A program made the position numbers and the translations under genes. A stretch of DNA of 34,511 nt from DATFWC01 sp045801465 (GTDB lineage: Bacteria > Pseudomonadota > Alphaproteobacteria > Rhizobiales > Xanthobacteraceae), in assembly GCA_045801465.1 (NCBI GenBank), contig JBJMSU010000045.1, positions 1 to 34,511 on the forward strand. Direction: 5' to 3'. Below are positions 7,686-16,115 of the stretch, in pieces. Position 1 is the stretch's first letter; every line of letters starts with the position of its first letter. The notes under the pieces are model-generated. The model was not told where the DNA came from. It searched no databases and worked only from the letters and a program-made list of their open reading frames with translations.

Positions 7686-7789
7686 AGATGCGAGGCAAGC
7701 TGCGCCGCCGCGGACGCGAGAGGCGCGCTGTTCACCTCGTCACGCCCGCCTGCTAGTTTGCAGCTTCCTTTGAGAGGCGGCGAAGACCA

Positions 7790-9208
7790 ATGCCATCGAC
7801 GCACACTGCAACGCCGCGAGCACGGCGCGAGCGGTCAACCAAAGAAGCAATCGCCGAGCTCACGGCCGCCTTCGGCAACCGCGTGGTCACCTCGGCGGCG
7901 GTGCGCGAGCAGCACGCCAACACTACGACCTGGATCGAGAACGAGCCGCCGGAGGCAGTCGTCTTTCCGCAATCGGCAGCGGACGTGCAGCAGATCGTGC
8001 GCATCTGCGCCCGGCACCGCGTGCCGGTCATCGCGTTCGGCACCGGCACGTCGTTGGAAGGCCATATCAATGCGCCCTGCGGGGGAATCTCGATCGATTT
8101 CCGCGACATGAACCGCGTGCTTGCCGTGCATGCCGAGGATCTCGACTGCGTGGTCGAGCCGGGCATCACGCGCAAGGCGCTCAACGAATTCCTGCGCGAC
8201 CGCGGCCTGTTCTTTCCCATCGATCCGGGCGCCGACGCTTCGCTTGGCGGCATGGCGGCAACGCGCTGCTCCGGCACCAATGCGGTGCGCTACGGCACCA
8301 TGAAGGACAACGTGCTGGCGCTCACCGCCGTTCTCGCCAACGGCGAGATCATGCGCACCGGTACGCGCGCCAAGAAGACGGCGGCCGGCTACGATCTCAC
8401 TCGGCTGATGGTTGGCTCGGAAGGAACCCTCGGCGTGATCACCTCGCTCACGCTCAGGCTGTCGGGCATCCCCGAGGCGATCGCGTCGGGCGTCTGCCCG
8501 TTCCCGTCCGTCGAGGCGGCCTGCAACGCGACGATCATGACCATCCAGTCGGGCATTCCGGTAGCGCGCATCGAGCTCCTGGACGAGGTGCAGGTGAAGG
8601 CGACCAATGTCTATTCGAAGCTCGCGCTGCCGGAAGTGCCGATGCTGTTCGTCGAGTTCCATGGCTCGGATGCGGGCGTCGCCGAGCAGTCGGAACGCTT
8701 CGGCGAGATCGCCGGCGAGCTCGGCGGCGGTCCGTTCGAGTGGGCGACGAAAGCGGAGGACCGCTCGCGGCTGTGGCAGGCGCGGCACGATGCCTACTGG
8801 GCCGGGCGGGGCCTGCGGCCGGGCGCCCAGGCAATCGCCACGGACGTGTGCGTCCCGATCTCGCGCCTCGCCGAATGCGTCACCGCGACTCAGCACGACA
8901 TCGCCGAAAGCCATCTGGTCGCGCCGATCCTCGGCCATGTCGGCGACGGCAACTTCCATCTCACGCTGCTCGTCGATTTGGACGATCGCGACGAGCTGGC
9001 CCGGGCCAAGGCCTTGTGCGAGCGCCTGGTCGAGCGCGCGCTCGCCATGGAAGGCACCTGCACCGGCGAGCACGGCGTCGGCCAGGGCAAGATGAAGTAT
9101 CTTGTCGCCGAGTACGGCGCCGCCGCGCTCGCCGCCATGCAGGCGGTCAAACGCGCGCTCGATCCCGACGACATCATGAACCCGGGCAAGATCGTGGCGC
9201 TGGAGTGA
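7790..9208 (+). CDS. FAD-linked D-2-hydroxyacid dehydrogenase, D-lactate dehydrogenase (cytochrome) type
   Basis: 472 residues. The N-terminal PCMH-type FAD domain (about 50-225) has VPVIAFGTGTSLEGH, the FAD-pyrophosphate loop, and IDPGADASLGGMAATRCSGT. The C-terminal cap domain has GHVGDGNFH and EHGVGQGK, motifs of the GlcD / Dld1 / LDHD family. The enzyme oxidises D-lactate or a related D-2-hydroxy acid and passes electrons to cytochrome c or quinone. The exact substrate cannot be read here. Start: ATG at 7790, preceded by GAGAGGCGG. It is the first gene of a plus-strand group with a flavin monooxygenase and a Bug receptor, which suggests use of a hydroxylated carboxylate. Confidence 0.9.
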   Translation: MPSTHTATPRARRERSTKEAIAELTAAFGNRVVTSAAVREQHANTTTWIENEPPEAVVFPQSAADVQQIVRICARHRVPVIAFGTGTSLEGHINAPCGGISIDFRDMNRVLAVHAEDLDCVVEPGITRKALNEFLRDRGLFFPIDPGADASLGGMAATRCSGTNAVRYGTMKDNVLALTAVLANGEIMRTGTRAKKTAAGYDLTRLMVGSEGTLGVITSLTLRLSGIPEAIASGVCPFPSVEAACNATIMTIQSGIPVARIELLDEVQVKATNVYSKLALPEVPMLFVEFHGSDAGVAEQSERFGEIAGELGGGPFEWATKAEDRSRLWQARHDAYWAGRGLRPGAQAIATDVCVPISRLAECVTATQHDIAESHLVAPILGHVGDGNFHLTLLVDLDDRDELARAKALCERLVERALAMEGTCTGEHGVGQGKMKYLVAEYGAAALAAMQAVKRALDPDDIMNPGKIVALE

Positions 9209-9327
9209 GGCGCGGAGCGCGCTTTGCCGGCGACGAGCGAGAAGCGCTTGTCCCGGTTCCACAATGGCCGGCTTCCGGCTAGTGTGGACCGACGGCTTTT
9301 GACCTCAGCGACGGCAAGGTTCAGGCC

Positions 9328-10491
9328 ATGAAATTCTTCAATTTTCACCTGATGCCGTATCGCCATGCCGACCTCGATGCGATCGAGCGCAACGGATCGG
9401 CCTGGGTCACGTTCTCCAACGAGAACTACGACCCCGGGAAGGGGGCCGAGCTCTATCACGAGTACCTCGATCAGATGGAGCTCGCCGACCGTCTCGGCTT
9501 CGATGGCGTGTGCCTCAACGAGCATCATCAGACGGCGTACGGGATGATGCCGATTCCCGGCGTGCTCGCCGGCGCGCTGGCGCGCAGCGTCAAGCGCGGA
9601 AAGCTCGCGATCCTCGGCCGCGCGCTGCCGCTGCTCAACAACCCGCTCATGGTTGCCGAGGAATATGCCATGCTCGACAACCTGACGCGCGGCCGCTTCA
9701 TCGCCGGATTCGTGCGCGGAATCGGCGCCGAATACCATGCCATGGGCATCAATCCGACGCTGTCGCAGGACCGCTTTGCCGAGGCGCACGACCTGATCGT
9801 GCGCGCCTGGACCGAGCCCGGGCCGTTCGCTTATGCCGGCAAGCACTATCACTTCAACTACGTCAATCCGTGGCCGCGGCCCTACCAGAGCCCGCATCCG
9901 CCGATCTGGATTCCGTCGCAGGGCTCGAGCAGCACCATCAGCTGGGCGGCGGCGATGCGCTACACCTACTGCCAGACGCTGAGCCCGATCGCCACCGTGG
10001 CACGCTTCTTCCAGATGTATCGCGAGGAAGCCGAAAAGGCCGGCTATCAGGCGTCGGCCGATCAGCTGGCCTGGTCCAACACGATCTATGTCGCCGAAAC
10101 CGACGCGCAGGCGCTGCGCGAAGCCCGGCCGCACCTCGAAGCGTTGGTGAACCGCTTCCTGAAAATGCCGATCGAGATGCTGCTGCCGCCGGGCTATACC
10201 AGTATCGAATCGATGAAGCGCGTCCGCGCCGCCAAGGTGACCGGCAAGACCATGTCGATCGAGGAGCTGATCAAGACCGGCGTCGTGATCATCGGCAGCC
10301 CCGCGACGGTGCGCGAGAAGCTCGCCGAGTACCAGGACCTCGCGGGCTTCAACACCTCGCTGACCAAGACCCAGTTCGGCACGCTGCCCGACGACATGGC
10401 GCGCGCCAACATGACGGCGATCGCCGAAGAGATCCTGCCTCCTTTCCGCGACCGCCTGCCGCAAGGTACGCGCCAGGCGGCCGCGGAGTGA
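9328..10491 (+). CDS. LLM-class flavin-dependent oxidoreductase (bacterial luciferase-like)
   Basis: 387 residues, TIM-barrel luciferase-like family. Typical features are LADRLGFDGVCLNEHHQT near residues 53-70, AMLDNLTRGRFIAGFVRG in the middle, and IIGSPATVREKLAEY near the end, where family members have the G(T/S)PEEVxxxL block. These FMNH2- or F420-dependent enzymes oxidise diverse organic substrates; the substrate is not predictable. It follows the D-lactate dehydrogenase-type gene by 119 bases and precedes the Bug receptor by 7 bases, so it is very probably in one operon with at least the receptor gene. Confidence 0.9.
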   Translation: MKFFNFHLMPYRHADLDAIERNGSAWVTFSNENYDPGKGAELYHEYLDQMELADRLGFDGVCLNEHHQTAYGMMPIPGVLAGALARSVKRGKLAILGRALPLLNNPLMVAEEYAMLDNLTRGRFIAGFVRGIGAEYHAMGINPTLSQDRFAEAHDLIVRAWTEPGPFAYAGKHYHFNYVNPWPRPYQSPHPPIWIPSQGSSSTISWAAAMRYTYCQTLSPIATVARFFQMYREEAEKAGYQASADQLAWSNTIYVAETDAQALREARPHLEALVNRFLKMPIEMLLPPGYTSIESMKRVRAAKVTGKTMSIEELIKTGVVIIGSPATVREKLAEYQDLAGFNTSLTKTQFGTLPDDMARANMTAIAEEILPPFRDRLPQGTRQAAAE

Positions 10492-10498
10492 GGCCGTC

Positions 10499-11476
10499 AT
10501 GGTACTTCTGCGCCGTCGATTTCTCTGTCTCGCGGGAGCCGTTGCGGTGCTGCCGGCCCGCGCGCGCGTCGCGATGGCGCAAGCCTATCCGACGCGGCCG
10601 CTGCGCTGGATCGTCGGCTATCCGGCCGGCGGCGCGACCGACACTGTGATGCGAATCGTCGGCAATCTGCTGTCGGAGCGGCTCGGGCAGCCGGTCGTCA
10701 TCGAAAACCGGCCGGGCGCCGCCACCAACCTCGCCACCCAGGCAGTGGCGACCGCGCCGCCCGACGGATACACGCTGCTGTTTGCCGCAACCACCAACGC
10801 CATCAACGCGACTCTCTACGAGACGCTGCCGTTCAACTTCCTGCGCGACATCGCGCCGGTGTCGGGGCTTGTCGAGATGCCGCTCGTCCTGGTGGTGAAC
10901 CCGTCACTCTCGGCTGCGACCGTCGCCGAATTCATCGACCATGCCAAGGCCAATCCGGGAACCATCAACGTGGCCTCGTTCGGGACCGGCACGATCTCGC
11001 ATCTGGCCATCGAGTTGCTCAAGGCGATGACGGGCGTCAATGTGGTTCACGTGCCCTATCGCGGCGGCGCGTCCATGGTCGCCGATCTGCTCGGCGGCCG
11101 GGTACAGGCGGGGGTCGATGCCTTGCCGAACGCGTTGCCGCATGTGCAGCGCGGCGCATTACGGGCGTTGGCGGTGATGTCCGCCAAGCGCGCCGAGACG
11201 CTGCCGGAGGTGCCGACCGTCGGCGAAACGGTTGCCGGCTACGACGTGAACACCTGGACCGGCGTCGGCGCGCCGGCCGGCACGCCGCCGGAAATCGTCG
11301 ACAAGCTCAATCGCGAGATCAATGCCGCCCTGGCGACCGCGAGCCTCAAGACGCGGCTCGCCGACATTGGAGCTACGCCGATCTTCTACACGCCCGCCGA
11401 GTTCGGCGGACTTGTCGCGGCGGAGACCCGGAAGTGGGCCAAGGTCATCAAATCCGCCGGCGTGAAGGCGGAATAA
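10499..11476 (+). CDS. Bug/TctC-family periplasmic solute-binding receptor
   Basis: 325 residues. The N-terminus has RRRFLCLAGAVAVLPA, a twin-arginine-like signal with cleavage probably after AMA near residue 27. The mature part starts YPTRPLRWIVGYPAGGATD, the hallmark of Bug proteins, and contains GQPVVIENRPGA and HVPYRGGASMVADLLGGRV. Bug receptors bind carboxylates for tripartite tricarboxylate transporters. No tctA or tctB is adjacent; the only TctBA pair in the window is at 19931-21941, so it may work with that or another membrane pair. It follows the LLM gene by 7 bases, so translation is probably linked. Confidence 0.93.
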   Translation: MVLLRRRFLCLAGAVAVLPARARVAMAQAYPTRPLRWIVGYPAGGATDTVMRIVGNLLSERLGQPVVIENRPGAATNLATQAVATAPPDGYTLLFAATTNAINATLYETLPFNFLRDIAPVSGLVEMPLVLVVNPSLSAATVAEFIDHAKANPGTINVASFGTGTISHLAIELLKAMTGVNVVHVPYRGGASMVADLLGGRVQAGVDALPNALPHVQRGALRALAVMSAKRAETLPEVPTVGETVAGYDVNTWTGVGAPAGTPPEIVDKLNREINAALATASLKTRLADIGATPIFYTPAEFGGLVAAETRKWAKVIKSAGVKAE

Positions 11477-11680
11477 AGGGAAAGACTCCTGACGCGGCTA
11501 AACCCTGTGTCCGCTGGCCCATCACAAATCCGCTGGCGTCTTAGTCGGCGCGACGACATATATTCGCCGTCAAAGTGCCCTTATGTGCAAGTTCGGCAGG
11601 GGTGACGCGGCGAATGACCGCCCCGACGGCACGAGCGGCCGAAATGACGTAGATTAAGCCGGTCCGCCACGGCAGCACCT
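11477..11680. other. Intergenic stretch with no gene recognised
   Basis: Between the Bug gene and the double-hairpin element I see no convincing reading frame, tRNA or terminator. A 24-codon ATG frame at about 11583 lacks a ribosome-binding site and any recognisable sequence. Confidence 0.5.
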
Positions 11681-11836
11681 CCCGTTTCCAAAGTTCGTGC
11701 TACATGGCAGCACGCCCGGACACGAACTTCGGAAGCAAAGGGGCACTAGCAAGTTTATGATTCTAGTGCCGCTTTTCGATTCGGAGTCCCCGAACGAACT
11801 GGCGGTAAGTGGTGACCTTCAAATCGGCGGCACTTG
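11681..11836 (+). repeat. Dispersed double-hairpin element, copy 1
   Basis: Three nested dyads follow one another: AAGTTCGTG (11691-11699) with CACGAACTT (11721-11729); GGCACTAG (11742-11749) with CTAGTGCC (11763-11770); and CTAGTGCCGC with a partner ending GGCGGCACTTG at 11836. The core from the second CACGAACTT arm through the first GGCACTAG matches the reverse complement of copy 2 (25944-26107) over about 35 consecutive bases. The outer arm of the last hairpin reaches past the GTG at 11809. Confidence 0.85.
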
Positions 11837-11880
11837 CCCGCATCAGCGGGCCGGGAGCGGCCGGCACCGGAGCTTTGAGA

Positions 11881-14800
11881 TTGCAGGCTACTCTGCTCGG
11901 ACTAGGAATAGCCCTGATCCTGGCGCTCGTTGCGGCGCTGGTGGGTCCGCATTTTGTCGACTGGAGCCAGTACCGTTCGGTCTTCGAGACGAACGTCACC
12001 CGCCTCGTCGGGCTGCCGATTCGCGTGAACGGCACGATCGAGGCCCAGCTTCTGCCCACCCCGTCCCTGGTGCTGCGCAATATCGAAGGCGGAGGCGGCG
12101 GCAGCGGCAGCGACGCCAAGCTCAAGGCCGGGGAGGTCGCGGTCGAGCTTGCGCTTGGACCGCTGCTGCGCGGCGAATGGCGGGCAACAGAGCTTCGGCT
12201 CGTCCGGCCTGAGTTCGCGCTCAATCTCGACGCGGCAGGCCGGCTGGAATGGCCCGGCTCGCCGCCGCGAATCGATCGGGATGCACTCTCGATCGACCGG
12301 ATCTCCATCGAGGACGGCCGCGCGACCTTGAGCGATCAGGCGAGTGCGTCTTCCCTCGTCCTTGATCAATTCTGGTTCAACGGTGACGTGCGTTCGCTCG
12401 CCGGCCCGCTGAAAGGCGAGGGCGGATTCAGTGTGGGCGGCGAGCGCTACGGCTATCGGCTTGCCACCGGGCGGATGGGCGAGGATGGCCTCAAGCTCAA
12501 GCTGAACCTGGATCCATCCGAGCGGGCCGCCGTCGAAGCCGACGGCATGTTGCGCGTCGCCGGCGGCGTTCCCGAGTTTGAAGGCACCCTCGCAGTCGTG
12601 CGCCCGGCCGGCGTCGTTCTGGCGCGCGGGCGCGCCGTCTCCAGCGAGGCGTGGCGCTTGAGCACGCGCGCCAAGCTTGGCCCGGGCGGCGGGCTGCTCG
12701 ACCAGATCGAGGTGCAGTACGGGACGGACGAGCGGGCCATCAAACTTACCGGCACTGCCCAGGTCAGGTTCGGCCAGGCGCCACGCATCGACGGGATCGT
12801 CTCGGCGCGGCAGGTCGATCTCGATCGCGCCTTTGTCCTGCCCGAAGGAATGCGACGCGTGCCTCTCGCTGTGCTGCATCGCGTGAGCGATGTCTTCGGC
12901 GGTATGGCGGCGGCGCCCATTCCGTTGCGTTTCGGGGTCGGCATCGACACCGTCACGCTCGCCGGCGCGACCTTGCAGACGGTGCACGCCGATCTCGCCA
13001 GCGACGGGGAAGCATGGAATCTCGAAGCGTTGGAATTCCGCGCGCCCGGGCTGACGCAGATCCGTACCAGCGCTCGCGTACAGCCGGCGGCGGACGGCGC
13101 CACTTTCACCGGGCCCGCGGTGATCGAATCGAACGATCCGCACACGCTGCTCGGCTGGATCGAGGGCCGCAACGATGCACGCCCAGGCCAAGCCGGCGCG
13201 TTGCGCGCCAGCGGCGATCTCACGATCGGCAGCGACAGGATCGCGGTCGAGCGCCTGAAGGCGGAGATCGACCGCAAGGCCATCGCCGGGCGCTTCGCCT
13301 ATTCCTGGGCGGCGGCGACGCGGCCGGCTCGGCTCGACGCCGAGCTCAGCGCGGCCGCAATCGACGTCGATCAGGCGGTTACGTTCACGCGGGCGGCACT
13401 TGCCGGAACGACGCTCGACGTCCCGGCGGAAATGACGCTTTCCCTCGACGTCGGCGCGGCAAGTGTCGCCGGCGTGCAGGCGAAAGACGTGCATGCAAAG
13501 CTCACCTTCGATGCAAATGGTCTCGTGCTCCAGCGCGTTGCCGTCGCCGATCTGGGCGGCGCCGCCCTCGATCTCAACGGACGTATCGATTCGGTGCTGA
13601 CGTCGCCGCGCGGCACGCTGACGCTCGACATCGATGCGAGGCGGCTCGACGGGCTGGCGGCGGTGCTGGCGAAGTATGTGCCGCAGATGGAGGATCCCGT
13701 TCGCGCCCTGGTGCCGCGGTTCGCGCCCGCCAAGCTGGGTGCCTTGTTGACCGTCGAGCGCGCGGAGAGCGGATCCGGCAGCAAGGCCGAGCTTGTCGTG
13801 ACCGGCAAGGCGGGGGCTGCGCGGCTCAATGTCACCGCCACCGCGAGCGGCGAAGTTTCGCAGGCCGCAGCAGCCGAAGTCGGCCTCAATGCACGTGCCT
13901 ACGCCGACGATGGTGCCGCGCTCGTCGCCCTGATGGGCCTGGACAAGGCGGTTGCGGTTGACAAGCGACCGGCGGCGATGAGCGCGACCGTAACCGGGCG
14001 GCTGAACGAGCTTCGTCTCGACACCCGGCTCGTTGCGGGGCGACTGGAGGCCGGCGCCACGGGCGTCGCGCGCCTTTCGGCGGAGGACGGTGTTGCGGTC
14101 GACGTCGATCTGAAATTTGCCGCTGCGGATGCCTTGGTCCTGCGGCGGGCGGGGAGCGGCGACCCGGTGCCGGTCACCGCCAAGACGCGTGTCAAGATCA
14201 AGAACAACACCGTCACGTTTGACGATCTGTCCGCCGTGGTGGCGGGGAGCGGAGTGCGGGGACGTGTCGATCTCGCGCTTGGTCAGCCGCTCCGGGTCGA
14301 CGGGCGGGTCGAGACCGAAGCGCTCGATCTCCTGGCGCTTGCCAATGCGGCAGCCGGCATGCCGGCGCGTGTTCCGGGGCGAAGCGACGCGGCTTGGCTC
14401 GCCGAGCCGTTCTCGCCGGGAGCGTTGGTGGATTTGACGGGGCAGATCGCGTTCGCAGCGCAGCGGGCGACGCTGTCGTCTGCCCCGGTTGCACAGCAGG
14501 TGCGTGGCCTCATCAGGTTCGGCAAGGACGAGGTGAGCTTCGAAGACATCGAAGCCGGCATTGCCGGCGGCCGCTTGCTCGGTCAGCTGGCGCTCCGATC
14601 CGGTCCGGACGGCATCGCGGCGCATACGCGCCTCGCAATCACCGATGCCGACGCCGTTTCCATATTCCCGAGCGACGCCCGTCCTGCAGTGACAGGGCGT
14701 TTCGGCCTGCAAATGGAGGCAGACGGCAGCGGGCGCACTCCCGCTGCGCTGGTCGGGTCGCTGCGCGGCGCCGGCACGGTTACGTTGGAGCGCGCCCATA

Positions 14801-15669
14801 TCGCAGGTCTCGATGCGGCAGCCTTCGATGTGGTGATCCGTGCCGTGGATCGCGGATTGACGGTCGATGCCGCGAAGATCAGGGACATGATGGACGCGGC
14901 TCTGCAAGCCGGCCGGCTGTCGATTGCGCGTGCCGACGGTGCCTTCAGCATCAGCGCCGGTCAGGCCCGCTGGGGCAGTGTCGTAGCCAGCGCGCAGGGC
15001 GCCGACCTGACGTTCAGCGGCCTGGTCGACCTCGCCGCATGGGCGTTGGATGCGCGCCTGATCCTTTCGTCCTCGGCGGGCGCTTCCGGCGTCGCCGCCG
15101 GACGTCCGGATGTATTCATTGCGTTGAAAGGTCCGCTTACCAAGCCGAGCCGGACTGTGGACGCGTCGGCCTTCACCGGCTGGCTGACGCTCCGTGCCGT
15201 GGAGCGCCAGTCGAAGCAGCTCGAAGCGCTGGAATCGGAACGCCAGGCGGCCACCGTCGCAACGCCCCCACCGGTAGCAGGCTCGGTTCCCCCGGCAGCA
15301 CCGGCTGCGCCATCGGCCCCCGCGGCAATTCGTGTCACGCCACCGGAGGCGGAGCCGCAAGCGTCTGGGCGCACGCCCGAGACGCCGACGCCACCCGCGC
15401 CACCCGCTCCGCCGCGTCGAGCACTGGCGCCGAGCGCGGCGTCGCCGGCAGCCCCGGCGCTCCCGCCGCCGGTTGAGATCCGTCCGTTGCCGGAGCCGCG
15501 GAGCGACTACAACGTCATTCAGAGACCGGCTGACGCGGGGTCGGCGACCGGCGCGCCCAAGCCGCGCGTCAACAATTCAACGCGGCCGTCTTCGCCGCCG
15601 CCGCCGGATCTTCCGCCCGCCGCGGCCCGCCGGTCGGTTCTCGACCAGTTATTCGGACCGCAGCGCTGA
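11881..15669 (+). CDS. AsmA-family protein, large periplasmic/inner-membrane protein
   Basis: About 1262 residues. The N-terminus has a single membrane helix (LGLGIALILALVAALVG), then VDWSQYRSVFETNVTRLVG and LPTPSLVLRNIE, the AsmA opening. The body is the long beta-rich repeat region of AsmA / DUF3971-type proteins, which are thought to bridge the periplasm and influence outer-membrane lipid transport. The last 200 residues are Pro/Ala-rich. The frame is open from GTG 11809, but those first codons lie in the dispersed hairpin element; TTG 11881 has GGAG eight bases upstream and begins where homologues begin, so I prefer it. The stop overlaps the convergent RHH gene by 21 bases. Confidence 0.88.
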   Translation: MQATLLGLGIALILALVAALVGPHFVDWSQYRSVFETNVTRLVGLPIRVNGTIEAQLLPTPSLVLRNIEGGGGGSGSDAKLKAGEVAVELALGPLLRGEWRATELRLVRPEFALNLDAAGRLEWPGSPPRIDRDALSIDRISIEDGRATLSDQASASSLVLDQFWFNGDVRSLAGPLKGEGGFSVGGERYGYRLATGRMGEDGLKLKLNLDPSERAAVEADGMLRVAGGVPEFEGTLAVVRPAGVVLARGRAVSSEAWRLSTRAKLGPGGGLLDQIEVQYGTDERAIKLTGTAQVRFGQAPRIDGIVSARQVDLDRAFVLPEGMRRVPLAVLHRVSDVFGGMAAAPIPLRFGVGIDTVTLAGATLQTVHADLASDGEAWNLEALEFRAPGLTQIRTSARVQPAADGATFTGPAVIESNDPHTLLGWIEGRNDARPGQAGALRASGDLTIGSDRIAVERLKAEIDRKAIAGRFAYSWAAATRPARLDAELSAAAIDVDQAVTFTRAALAGTTLDVPAEMTLSLDVGAASVAGVQAKDVHAKLTFDANGLVLQRVAVADLGGAALDLNGRIDSVLTSPRGTLTLDIDARRLDGLAAVLAKYVPQMEDPVRALVPRFAPAKLGALLTVERAESGSGSKAELVVTGKAGAARLNVTATASGEVSQAAAAEVGLNARAYADDGAALVALMGLDKAVAVDKRPAAMSATVTGRLNELRLDTRLVAGRLEAGATGVARLSAEDGVAVDVDLKFAAADALVLRRAGSGDPVPVTAKTRVKIKNNTVTFDDLSAVVAGSGVRGRVDLALGQPLRVDGRVETEALDLLALANAAAGMPARVPGRSDAAWLAEPFSPGALVDLTGQIAFAAQRATLSSAPVAQQVRGLIRFGKDEVSFEDIEAGIAGGRLLGQLALRSGPDGIAAHTRLAITDADAVSIFPSDARPAVTGRFGLQMEADGSGRTPAALVGSLRGAGTVTLERAHIAGLDAAAFDVVIRAVDRGLTVDAAKIRDMMDAALQAGRLSIARADGAFSISAGQARWGSVVASAQGADLTFSGLVDLAAWALDARLILSSSAGASGVAAGRPDVFIALKGPLTKPSRTVDASAFTGWLTLRAVERQSKQLEALESERQAATVATPPPVAGSVPPAAPAAPSAPAAIRVTPPEAEPQASGRTPETPTPPAPPAPPRRALAPSAASPAAPALPPPVEIRPLPEPRSDYNVIQRPADAGSATGAPKPRVNNSTRPSSPPPPDLPPAAARRSVLDQLFGPQR

Positions 15670-15942
15670 CGCTGCCGAACGCTCGCGCGCTTCCTGTTGG
15701 CTGGCATCCTGCGTGCCGCGCTTCGCGTGGACGCCGCGGTAAAAATCCAGCACAAAAAGGCGAATCGCCGATGAAAGGTTGCCCTGACGACGCTCGGTAT
15801 CGATGGTGGCGACGAGCTCCGACAAGGTGAGACCGCGATCTCCTGCGATCTGTTTCAACGCCTGCCAGAAGGCGTCCTCGAGGCTGACGCTCGTCTTGTG
15901 CCCTGCAATCACGATCGATCGCTTGACAACCGGAGACTTCAT
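15649..15942 (-). CDS. Ribbon-helix-helix domain protein (RHH_4 type), 97 aa
   Basis: MKSPVVKRSIVIAGHKTSVS followed by LEDAFWQALKQIA and LTLSELVATID is the ribbon-helix-helix pattern of the RHH_4 family, common in Alphaproteobacteria next to fumC and sspB. It is a probable small DNA-binding protein; targets are unknown. The ATG at 15942 overlaps the stop of the upstream DUF4169-like gene as ATGA, so the two are translationally coupled. The Ser/Ala/Arg-rich C-terminal tail runs into the 3' end of the AsmA gene on the opposite strand. Confidence 0.88.
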   Translation of the reverse strand: MKSPVVKRSIVIAGHKTSVSLEDAFWQALKQIAGDRGLTLSELVATIDTERRQGNLSSAIRLFVLDFYRGVHAKRGTQDASQQEARERSAASALRSE

Positions 15943-16115
15943 GCCCGCTCTCCTTTGCCGCGAGGCTGGCCGTCGACGTCGCGGCGAGCAGTCCCGAGTG
16001 GCCCCCCGCAGCTGCGCCCGGTGTGCGCATGCCTAGTCCGACGTTCTGCGATCGCCGCACTCTGCTCCTGCGCGGTCCGTTCACTGCTGTCTCGAAGATT
16101 GACTGACGCGCTCAT
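15939..16115 (-). CDS. DUF4169-like small protein (58 aa), divergent
   Basis: From the ATG at 16115 the product starts MSASVNLRDS, then has AAIAERRTRHAHTGRS and RRDVDGQPRGK. DUF4169 proteins have the pattern VNLRxxRKxxAR...AENRxRHGRSKAE...LDGHRLD, so the order and spacing of the landmarks fit although several are changed (the KAE and GHRLD positions). Its stop overlaps the start of the RHH gene, as DUF4169 and RHH_4 genes are often adjacent. No strong ribosome-binding site is visible. It may be a diverged working gene or a decaying one. Confidence 0.6.
   Translation of the reverse strand: MSASVNLRDSSERTAQEQSAAIAERRTRHAHTGRSCGGPLGTARRDVDGQPRGKGERA

Noticed and set aside
7835..9262. Long minus-strand frame (475 codons) opposite the D-lactate dehydrogenase gene
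   Set aside because: It mirrors a gene with clear FAD-enzyme motifs on the plus strand; the Arg/Ala/His-rich product is typical of antisense frames in GC-rich DNA.
11902..15360. Minus-strand frame of 1152 codons opposite the AsmA gene
   Set aside because: No family motif; composition rich in Arg, His and Gln as expected for the antisense of GC-rich coding DNA. The AsmA frame has a membrane helix and family start.
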